This document shows positions 1 through 4,895 of a DNA stretch of 5,931 nt, piece by piece. Source of the DNA: Methanocellales archaeon (GTDB lineage: Archaea; Halobacteriota; UBA148; JAUWXC01); assembly GCA_030616565.1 (NCBI GenBank), contig JAUWXC010000050.1:1-5931 (forward strand), given 5' to 3'. A model generated the notes under the pieces. That model was not told the origin of the DNA. It did no database searches and saw nothing but the letters and a program-made list of their open reading frames with translations. The translations under genes were made by a program, and so were the position numbers. Each line of letters starts with the position of its first letter. Within the stretch, counting starts at the first letter, position 1.

Positions 1-65
1 ACAGGACACTCATCTACGCATGCCTCACATCCCGCGCAACTATCCGAATCTACTTTTGCTACCAT
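1..65 (-). CDS. Ferredoxin, 4Fe-4S type (N-terminal fragment, runs off left edge)
   Basis: Reading the minus strand from the ATG at 65-63 gives 21 complete residues, beginning MVAKVDSDSCAGC and continuing to the end of a CxxCxxCxxxCP motif (cysteines at residues 10, 13, 16 and 20, then proline). This is the first cluster-binding motif of bacterial-type 4Fe-4S ferredoxins. Such proteins carry electrons at low potential in the cytoplasm. The rest of the gene lies beyond position 1, so I cannot tell a small two-cluster ferredoxin from a larger protein with an N-terminal ferredoxin domain. The start is supported by its closeness to the first cysteine, as usual in small ferredoxins, and by a GGGG stretch (70-73) just upstream as a possible ribosome binding site. 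It points the same way as the dapA-dapB cluster but is separated from it by the oppositely oriented fxsA. Confidence 0.8.
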   Translation of the reverse strand, partial: MVAKVDSDSCAGCEACVDECP

Positions 66-222
66 GATACCCCGCATATGAGGATGAACATCCTCAATAT
101 AATTTTTTTGGTCGTTTTACTGCCATCTCGCACTTTCCTTGAATTTTGTGATGCGCTCATCTTTCGTGTGCGAAATTATGGACAAAACGTTTACGTCTTA
201 GGAACGAACTACACGAAAGGAC
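66..222. promoter_or_regulatory. Divergent intergenic region, ferredoxin / fxsA
   Basis: These 157 bases separate two divergently read genes, so promoters for both should lie here. An AT-rich block at 96-109 (AATATAATTTTTTT on the plus strand) contains a TATA-like core about 35 bases upstream of the ferredoxin ATG and is the best candidate for its TATA box. For fxsA, the AAATTATG at 173-180 is a weaker candidate about 45 bases upstream. A short inverted repeat, TCGCAC at 128-133 and GTGCGA at 168-173, flanks the middle of the region. The TATA assignments are inference from position and composition only. No further convincing gene is seen here. Confidence 0.4.
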
Positions 223-630
223 ATGGCCACAATGCTACCAACACTCATAATCATCTTCGTATTGACGCCCATTATAGAGCTGTTTTTATTGATCGAACTG
301 GGCAAGATGATCGGGACGTGGAACGTAATCTTCATCGTCGTGGTCACGGGTGTCGTGGGCGCCATGCTGGCCAAATCCCAGGGTTTGTCCGTTCTCAGGG
401 ACATACAGGCGGACCTGATGAATGGCATCTTACCAGCAGACAGATTGTTCGATGGCGCGCTCGTACTGGTAGGCGGAGTTTTGCTCATCACGCCGGGAAT
501 AATCACGGATTTGCTGGGTTTTACCCTGCTCATCCCCTTGACCAGGGCCGGGGTGAAAAAAGTGCTGAAGAAATGGTCTAAACGAAAGCTCAGGTCTGGC
601 GAGGTGCAAATGTACAGATATGGGTGGTAA
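223..630 (+). CDS. fxsA: FxsA family membrane protein
   Basis: This 135-residue protein has the FxsA family architecture: hydrophobic segments at about residues 5-25, 31-50 and 77-105, and a basic C-terminal tail (about 109-125). Family landmarks visible are the PIIEL segment (16-20), the IG.W turn (30-33), the KSQG box (51-54), the G.LPADRLFDG region (68-78) and the strongly conserved LLITPGIITDLLG loop (87-99). FxsA proteins sit in the cytoplasmic membrane. The E. coli member was named for relieving exclusion of phage T7 by the F plasmid, but its biochemical role is not established. This copy is a little shorter than the E. coli protein (about 158 residues). A start three codons later (ATG at 232) is possible, because the AAAGGA at 216-221 sits too close to the first ATG and is better spaced for the second. 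The gene converges on dapB with 12 bases between the stop codons. Confidence 0.88.
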   Translation: MATMLPTLIIIFVLTPIIELFLLIELGKMIGTWNVIFIVVVTGVVGAMLAKSQGLSVLRDIQADLMNGILPADRLFDGALVLVGGVLLITPGIITDLLGFTLLIPLTRAGVKKVLKKWSKRKLRSGEVQMYRYGW

Positions 631-642
631 ACCGTTCTAAAG

Positions 643-1368
643 TCACATCCCCAGCACATCATTCATCGAGAATACGCCCTTTTGCGCGCTTGCGCCCGTG
701 ACCCATTTTATCGCTTTTATCGCGCCCGAGGCGAATGCCTGCCTGCTGTGCGCCTGATGCTTAATCTCCAGGCGCTCGCCGTCTCCTGCGAAAAGGACGA
801 GATGGTCGCCTACAATATCACCGCTTCTGATGGAATGGACGCTTACCTCTTTGCCGAGAGAGGTGCGCACAATTTCAGCGGCCTTCTTTGCCGTGCCGCT
901 GGGCGCATCCTTTTTGCGCTTGTGGTGCGCTTCGACGATCTCCACGTCGGCATCGCTTAGATACTTCGCTGCATCTCCTATGAGTTTCCAGAAGACGTTC
1001 ACGCCGACCGCACAGTTGGGGGAGATGACCGCAGATACCTTTTTGTCTATCGCGTTCCCCATCTCCTCGTACTGCTCTGGCGTAAAGCCGGTCGTGCCGA
1101 TGACTATATTAACACCATGCTCGGCTGCAGCCTTCGCATTCTCCACCGCTCCGGATGCGACCGTAAAATCAACCAGCACGTCGGGCTTGGTTTCGGCAAG
1201 AACATCGTGAATGCGCTTGACATCAGAGATGCGCACATCTCCCATGCTCCTGCCGACATCTTTTACGTCAAAGGCGGCGACAAGAGTCATGTCATCCTCT
1301 AACAAAACGTTCTGCGCTATCAATGAACCCATTCGCCCTGCAGCGCCGCATATCGCAACCTTGATCAT
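643..1368 (-). CDS. dapB: 4-hydroxy-tetrahydrodipicolinate reductase
   Basis: DapB reduces the cyclic product of DapA with NAD(P)H to tetrahydrodipicolinate, the second step from aspartate semialdehyde toward diaminopimelate and lysine, in the cytoplasm. The 241-residue protein is full length for the family. It opens with a Rossmann nucleotide-binding loop, AICGAAGRMG (5-14). It continues with VDFT (66-69), GTTGF (91-95) and SPNCAVGVNVFWKL (116-129). The catalytic stretch EAHHKRKKDAPSGTA (146-160) has His-148 and Lys-152 at the positions of E. coli His-159 and Lys-163. GDIVGDH and the HQAHSRQAFASGA segment complete the C-terminal domain. The ATG shares an ATGA overlap with the dapA stop codon, indicating translational coupling. 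Only a weak GGA lies upstream, consistent with dependence on dapA translation. Confidence 0.97.
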   Translation of the reverse strand: MIKVAICGAAGRMGSLIAQNVLLEDDMTLVAAFDVKDVGRSMGDVRISDVKRIHDVLAETKPDVLVDFTVASGAVENAKAAAEHGVNIVIGTTGFTPEQYEEMGNAIDKKVSAVISPNCAVGVNVFWKLIGDAAKYLSDADVEIVEAHHKRKKDAPSGTAKKAAEIVRTSLGKEVSVHSIRSGDIVGDHLVLFAGDGERLEIKHQAHSRQAFASGAIKAIKWVTGASAQKGVFSMNDVLGM

Positions 1369-2237
1369 AGCAATCCAAGCGACTCCATGGTGCGCCGTAA
1401 CCTGACTGCACCCTCCTGACCCAATGGAACTAAAGGCAATCTGGGCTCGCCTGCAGCCCGCCCCATCCAGTTCATCGCAGCCTTCACGGGAATCGGATTT
1501 GTCTCCACGAACAGGTCGCGCAATAAGGGATACACGGTGTGGTGAATTTCCCTTGCTTTTTCTATGTCGCCCTTTAAGAACGCGCCCACCAGGTCGCTCA
1601 TCTGTCTTGGGATGACGTTCGCCGCTACGGAGATGACGCCCTTGCCGCCTAAGGCAAGGATGGGCAGCGTCACCGAGTCATCACCCGAAATGACGACGAA
1701 GTTTTTGTTCTGGGTCAGACGAATGATTTCTGAAACTTGATTCAGGTCCCCGCTGGCCTCTTTTATTCCCACGATGTTGTCCACGTTCGCCAGCTCAGCC
1801 GAGACGTGAGCGCCCATATTCCTCCCCGTCCTGGAGGGGACGTTGTACAATAGTATCGGGATATCACACGAACTGGCAACGGTTTTATAATGCGCGATCA
1901 TTCCCGCATCGGTCGGCTTGTTGTAGTATGGTGTGATCAGCATCGCAATATCTGCGCCCGCATCGGCAGCATATTTCGTGAGTTCTATTGCCTCTTTTGT
2001 GTTGTTCGATCCAGTACCGGCTATCACCGGAACAGATGATACATCCACCGCAATATCGATGATCTTTTTTTGCTCCTCGAATGAGAGCGTGGCAGCCTCA
2101 CCGGTGCAGCCGGCTGGCACGATCCCGGAGACGCCATTCTCGATGACAAATTCGATGTTTGCTCTCAGCCCCCCCTCATCTACTTCATCATCCTTCGTGA
2201 ACGGTGTCACCAGCGCCGGAGCCACTCCCTGAAACAT
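1365..2237 (-). CDS. dapA: 4-hydroxy-tetrahydrodipicolinate synthase
   Basis: DapA condenses pyruvate with aspartate semialdehyde, the committing step of diaminopimelate/lysine synthesis. With the ATG at 2237 the product has 290 residues, the usual length, and begins [13 protein letters not shown] as family members do. The open frame continues upstream to 2390, but that extension lies inside rps17e and has no family character. Visible landmarks are PYYNKP (103-108), LYNVPSRTG (130-138) with Tyr-131 and Arg-136, the Schiff-base lysine Lys-159 in [20 protein letters not shown] (198-209) and [10 protein letters not shown] (245-254). The motif normally written GTTGE reads GCTGE (43-47), so the position of E. 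coli Thr-44 is Cys here. A GGGTGGTGG purine block (2244-2252) is a good archaeal ribosome binding site. The gene is tightly coupled to rps17e upstream and dapB downstream. Confidence 0.97.
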   Translation of the reverse strand: MFQGVAPALVTPFTKDDEVDEGGLRANIEFVIENGVSGIVPAGCTGEAATLSFEEQKKIIDIAVDVSSVPVIAGTGSNNTKEAIELTKYAADAGADIAMLITPYYNKPTDAGMIAHYKTVASSCDIPILLYNVPSRTGRNMGAHVSAELANVDNIVGIKEASGDLNQVSEIIRLTQNKNFVVISGDDSVTLPILALGGKGVISVAANVIPRQMSDLVGAFLKGDIEKAREIHHTVYPLLRDLFVETNPIPVKAAMNWMGRAAGEPRLPLVPLGQEGAVRLRRTMESLGLL

Positions 2238-2451
2238 CCTCTTCCACCACCCTTCTCCTAATTCCTTTTTCCTTAATTTTCGATCTCCTGGTAATATATC
2301 CTGCAATTCTATTTTTAATCGCCTTGCTTTCGACATCCGTGTACTCGGCAACCAGCTTTTTGTTCTCCTCAAAATCAGGACCGAATACATCTGGATATTT
2401 TTCCATCAACTCGGTCCCGATATTTTTGATATACGTCGGTTTGATGCCCAT
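2188..2451 (-). CDS. rps17e: 30S ribosomal protein S17e
   Basis: S17e is a small-subunit ribosomal protein found in archaea and eukaryotes and absent from bacteria. The first 62 residues match the family throughout: [20 protein letters not shown] (1-20), DFEENKKLV (26-34), then [14 protein letters not shown] (43-56), the hallmark NRIAGYITR block. Archaeal S17e proteins usually stop at about 60-67 residues. This frame runs on to 87 with a basic stretch (GIRRRVVEE) and a Gly/Ser-rich tail, and its last 50 bases overlap the start of dapA. The extension could be real, the result of a one-base error in the T5 run at 2266-2270, or the product of slippage there. A strong AGGTGA ribosome binding site (2456-2461) fixes the start. 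It lies 40 bases downstream of thiN and is probably co-transcribed with it. Confidence 0.93.
   Translation of the reverse strand: MGIKPTYIKNIGTELMEKYPDVFGPDFEENKKLVAEYTDVESKAIKNRIAGYITRRSKIKEKGIRRRVVEEDVSGSGSGAGDTVHEG
2244..2252 (-). promoter_or_regulatory. Ribosome binding site of dapA
   Basis: On the minus strand this reads GGGTGGTGG, six bases before the ATG at 2237. It resembles the complement of the archaeal 16S rRNA tail and supports 2237 over the upstream in-frame start at 2390. It lies inside the 3' end of the rps17e reading frame. Confidence 0.6.
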
Positions 2452-2455
2452 TCTG

Positions 2456-2461
2456 TCACCT
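2456..2461 (-). promoter_or_regulatory. Ribosome binding site of rps17e
   Basis: The minus strand reads AGGTGA with four bases before the ATG at 2451, an exact match to the core of the archaeal anti-Shine-Dalgarno complement. It is the strongest such site in the window, fitting a highly translated ribosomal protein gene. Confidence 0.75.
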
Positions 2462-2491
2462 GTGCATCATCGCCTATACCATCTTTTACAC

Positions 2492-3040
2492 TTAATCTTT
2501 CCGCATTCCGTTAGCGATCCCGATTGCCTTTTTCGCGACATCGGTTGCAGTTCGCCCGAGAACTCTGATCATGGCCTCCTTTCCGATGCCGCCAAGGTCA
2601 TAGATGACGTCTGGAATCGATCCAAATTTTTCAATCGCATGAGAGGTGCCCCACTCCATCGTGCTTACATCCTTCGGCTCATCTTTTCTGTCAAACGATG
2701 CGATCGAGAAACCCAATTTTTTGCAGGCGGATAATATATCTGGCGAATATTTGATGTTCATGGCGCTCCTCATATTTTCGTCGAATTTCATCACGGCGAG
2801 TATCACTTGTGCGACATGCCTGCTTGCACCGAAGTTTACGTTTCCGACAACTTTTGCGCCATCGATGCGTACGATTCGTCCCTGGACTGCGGCTATGTCC
2901 TCTGTGCTCGTCGCGCCGGAAAGCGCCATTCCTATGTTCGTTCCGACCTCGGGAATTAGCGCAGGAAAACCATCGCATTTTTCCAGCATGGAGACAGCGG
3001 TCTGCACCTCTTTCAGGACGCGATATCGCTCCGCATCCAT
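2492..3040 (-). CDS. thiN: Thiamine-phosphate synthase, stand-alone ThiN domain
   Basis: ThiN is the archaeal alternative to ThiE. It joins hydroxymethylpyrimidine diphosphate and the thiazole phosphate to make thiamine phosphate. The 182-residue protein is a single ThiN domain after a short N-terminal helix (about 1-22). Family motifs visible are ALIPEVGTNI (27-36), AAVQGRIVRIDG (50-61), NFGASRHVA (69-77), AMNIKYSPDI (93-102), ASFDRKDEP (114-122), TMEWGT (127-132), DVIYDLGGIGKEAMIRVLG (144-162). Family knowledge holds that a conserved Arg and His are needed for synthase activity. Arg-55 and His-75 are at about the right spacing, though I assign them from memory. ThiN also occurs fused to the ThiD kinase and to an HTH domain in the regulator ThiR. 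Neither partner is encoded here, and only 76 bases lie upstream, so an enzyme is more likely than a regulator. Confidence 0.9.
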   Translation of the reverse strand: MDAERYRVLKEVQTAVSMLEKCDGFPALIPEVGTNIGMALSGATSTEDIAAVQGRIVRIDGAKVVGNVNFGASRHVAQVILAVMKFDENMRSAMNIKYSPDILSACKKLGFSIASFDRKDEPKDVSTMEWGTSHAIEKFGSIPDVIYDLGGIGKEAMIRVLGRTATDVAKKAIGIANGMRKD

Positions 3041-3116
3041 ATTTGACCCCCGTAAAAAATAGGCTTACTATTTAAAGAAGTATCCGCATAAGGAAAAGGC
3101 TGGGTGTGAAGACATC
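3041..3116. promoter_or_regulatory. Divergent promoter, thiN / HAD phosphatase
   Basis: This 76-base spacer must drive both the minus-strand thiN-rps17e-dapA-dapB group and the plus-strand phosphatase-gpgS pair. A single clear TATA element sits at 3069-3076: TTTAAATA on the minus strand, TATTTAAA on the plus strand. On the plus strand, initiation about 25 bases downstream (near 3098) would leave a leader of about 19 bases. That leader would include the GGGTGTGA ribosome binding site (3102-3109), placed seven bases before the TTG start. On the minus strand, initiation would fall near 3046, giving a nearly leaderless thiN mRNA and cutting into its GGGGG (3047-3051). The TATA match is seen directly; start sites are inferred from usual archaeal spacing. 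Confidence 0.6.
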
Positions 3117-3764
3117 TTGAATTACAAGCTCATCATCTTTGATATGGATGGAACCCTCCTAGTCGGTCGAACGATCTACGTGCTGGCAGGAGAGGTGGGT
3201 TTTGAGGAGCAGTTGCATGAGGTCATGACATCAGATATGCAGAAGTATGAGAAGACAAGGGAGATTGCCTGGCTTCTCAAAGGATTATCGGTTGAACGCC
3301 TCTTGGAGATATTTGATGCCATTCCGCTCCGCACCGGCGCTCAAAAAACGATTGCTACCGTCAAAAAAGCGGGCATGATAACGGCGATAGCCACCGATAG
3401 TTACCAACTGGCAGCGGATCGATTGGCGAAAAGACTTGGCATTGATCGAGCCTTTGCAAACGAATTGGACATCAAAGATGGAAAGGTTACCGGCAAGACC
3501 AAGCTGAACAACCAAAAACTGGAGCCACGCATGCCCGGATGCAAAATTCATTCCATCTGCAAGCGAGATATTTTGCACAACCTTTGCGATGAATTAGGAG
3601 TAACGCTTGCCAAAAGTGTAGTCGTTGGCGACGGTAACATCGACAGATGCATGATAGAGGACGCAGGCCTGGGCATTGCCTTTGAAGCGCAGGCAGAGCT
3701 AAACGAAGTCGCCGACATCGTGGTGAAGGGAGATTTAAGTAAAATACTGGAGCACATCTTGTGA
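3117..3764 (+). CDS. HAD phosphatase, phosphoserine-phosphatase-like; candidate glucosyl-3-phosphoglycerate phosphatase
   Basis: The 215-residue protein shows all four HAD motifs. Motif I is DMDGT with nucleophile Asp-9 and acid/base Asp-11, motif II has Thr-93 in IATDS, motif III is probably Lys-149, and motif IV is GDGNID with Asp-172 and Asp-176. A helical C1 cap (about 16-75) and the stretch AFANELDIKDGKVTG (112-126) place it near SerB-type phosphoserine phosphatases. By a gap-free local match to my recollection of the M. jannaschii enzyme, its serine-binding Glu-20 and Arg-56 correspond here to Arg-18 and Ile-50, and the motif IV Asn corresponds to Ile-175. Phosphoserine is therefore an unlikely substrate. 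Its partner gpgS starts 9 bases downstream, so dephosphorylation of glucosyl-3-phosphoglycerate is the best guess. The TTG start is preferred: it has a GGGTGTGA site upstream, and the next Met lies inside motif I. Confidence 0.85.
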   Translation: MNYKLIIFDMDGTLLVGRTIYVLAGEVGFEEQLHEVMTSDMQKYEKTREIAWLLKGLSVERLLEIFDAIPLRTGAQKTIATVKKAGMITAIATDSYQLAADRLAKRLGIDRAFANELDIKDGKVTGKTKLNNQKLEPRMPGCKIHSICKRDILHNLCDELGVTLAKSVVVGDGNIDRCMIEDAGLGIAFEAQAELNEVADIVVKGDLSKILEHIL

Positions 3765-3767
3765 GGA
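3762..3767 (+). promoter_or_regulatory. Ribosome binding site of gpgS overlapping the upstream stop
   Basis: TGAGGA combines the TGA stop of the phosphatase gene with a purine-rich ribosome binding site six bases before the gpgS ATG. The arrangement suggests translational coupling and supports reading the two genes as one operon. Confidence 0.55.
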
Positions 3768-3773
3768 TAAAAC

Positions 3774-4895
3774 ATGCATGATTTCGACTACCTCGACTTC
3801 GACATCGATGACCTGCTCAGATATAAAGAGGAGAAAGGCGTCAAGATTTCCATCATCATCCCCTCTTTTCAAGAGGAGAAGACAATCGGAAAGGTGATTG
3901 CAGAAACAGCCAGACTTGCCAACCAAGACCTTGTTGATGAAATCTTGGTAGTGGATGGTTCAACGATAGAGGGATACGTCGATTACAGGACGATCAAAGT
4001 TGCTACAAGGGTTGCTTTGAAATCATTGGAAAAGTTTGACTCATTTAAGGTCATCCATCAAAGCCATCCGGAAACATGTGCGCTTCTGGGAACAGATGTT
4101 ACTATCGGGAAGGGAGACGCGCTCTATAAAGGAGTAGCATGCGCACTGGGAGATCTTCTCATCTTCCTTGATTCCGACATCATAAACATCGATGAGCGCT
4201 TCATCAGGGGGTTGGCAGGCCCCATATTAACCTTTGCTGAGATTAAGTTCTCCAAAGCATATTATCATCGCCCCCGCTTCAAGATGAGGGGCAAGACCAT
4301 TTTTGGCGGCAGGGTAACGCGGTTGTACATGCGCCCCATCTTACGGATTCTGGACAGGGAATACGATGTATTGGAGGGATTGGAGGACATCACCTACCCA
4401 TTAAGTGGCGAGGTGGCACTTACCAGGGAAGTTTTCGAGTCGTTGACGATGCCACACCATTTTGGCGTCGAGATAGCGATGTTGATAGAATTGTATGAAA
4501 AGCTCGGTTTGAGGGCATTCGCCCAGGTCGACTTACGCGAGCACCTTCACCACCATCGACCAGACAAAGCCCTTGCGGAGATGGTGGAGCAAATCACACG
4601 GACATTGTTCTGGCTCGTGCGCGAGCATTTGGGCGTTGATTTCGAGGAAGAAGACAGACGAAAGACCATCCGCGAGTTATATGGGCGCTATGCCACCGAT
4701 GGAGTAAAGACCATAGACGATTTCAGGCGCATTGTTGCCTATACGAGGAGTCTCACTCGTGGCCTAAGGACATTGCACAATTTCGAGATGCGATACCATC
4801 GGCCGCTCAAGGAAATCCCAGAGTATGAAACATGCAGAAAAAAACTCCATGAACATGCGGTTAGGCACACACACGAGATCGTCAACAGGCTCTAA
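3774..4895 (+). CDS. gpgS: Glucosyl-3-phosphoglycerate synthase
   Basis: GpgS transfers glucose from an NDP-glucose to 3-phosphoglycerate, forming glucosyl-3-phosphoglycerate, precursor of the compatible solute glucosylglycerate. The 373-residue soluble protein has a GT-A fold typical of family GT81. It shows ISIIIPSFQEEKTIG (25-39), VDEILVVDGST (54-64), GKGDAL (112-117), the metal/sugar-nucleotide DSD motif (133-135), GGRVTRL (178-184), RPIL (187-190), PLSGE (209-213) and FGVEIAMLIEL (230-240). AQVDLREHLHHHRP (250-263) carries histidines where the family has a conserved metal/active-site His. The bacterial VVDSGSTD box is changed to VVDGSTIEGYVDY and followed by a longer loop, as expected of an archaeal form. 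A mannosyl-3-phosphoglycerate synthase is less likely given the GGRVT...PLSGE...GVEI pattern. It follows the phosphatase by 9 bases and overlaps the end of the glycerate kinase gene by 4. Confidence 0.92.
   Translation: MHDFDYLDFDIDDLLRYKEEKGVKISIIIPSFQEEKTIGKVIAETARLANQDLVDEILVVDGSTIEGYVDYRTIKVATRVALKSLEKFDSFKVIHQSHPETCALLGTDVTIGKGDALYKGVACALGDLLIFLDSDIINIDERFIRGLAGPILTFAEIKFSKAYYHRPRFKMRGKTIFGGRVTRLYMRPILRILDREYDVLEGLEDITYPLSGEVALTREVFESLTMPHHFGVEIAMLIELYEKLGLRAFAQVDLREHLHHHRPDKALAEMVEQITRTLFWLVREHLGVDFEEEDRRKTIRELYGRYATDGVKTIDDFRRIVAYTRSLTRGLRTLHNFEMRYHRPLKEIPEYETCRKKLHEHAVRHTHEIVNRL

Noticed and set aside
128..173. Inverted repeat TCGCAC...GTGCGA between ferredoxin and fxsA as an operator
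   Set aside because: Arms are only six bases with a 34-base gap and do not extend; a match of this size is expected by chance. Mentioned with the region but not called as a site.
554..560. A6 run in fxsA as a minus-strand oligo-T terminator for dapB
   Set aside because: It encodes the conserved basic stretch after the last membrane segment of FxsA, and a lone six-base run is too weak to support a terminator call.
78..581. 167-codon plus-strand open frame overlapping fxsA
   Set aside because: It lies in another frame of fxsA, has no family character, and is rich in His/Arg/Gly as expected from out-of-frame reading of the membrane-protein gene.
830..1210. 126-codon plus-strand open frame antisense to dapB
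   Set aside because: It is the complement of a fully conserved dapB and shows Ser/Thr/Ala-rich shadow composition.
2238..2390. 51-codon in-frame N-terminal extension of dapA
   Set aside because: It is read from within the conserved rps17e gene, is basic and unlike any DapA N-terminus, and the ATG at 2237 has both a ribosome binding site and the canonical MFxGVxxALVTPF start.
2204..2734. 176-codon plus-strand open frame antisense to rps17e and thiN
   Set aside because: Both genes beneath it are clear conserved families; the antisense frame has no recognisable motif or ribosome binding site.
3117..3764. Calling the HAD gene serB (phosphoserine phosphatase)
   Set aside because: The fold and motifs fit, but the serine-binding Glu and Arg and the motif IV Asn are replaced, and the neighbour is gpgS rather than serine-pathway genes.
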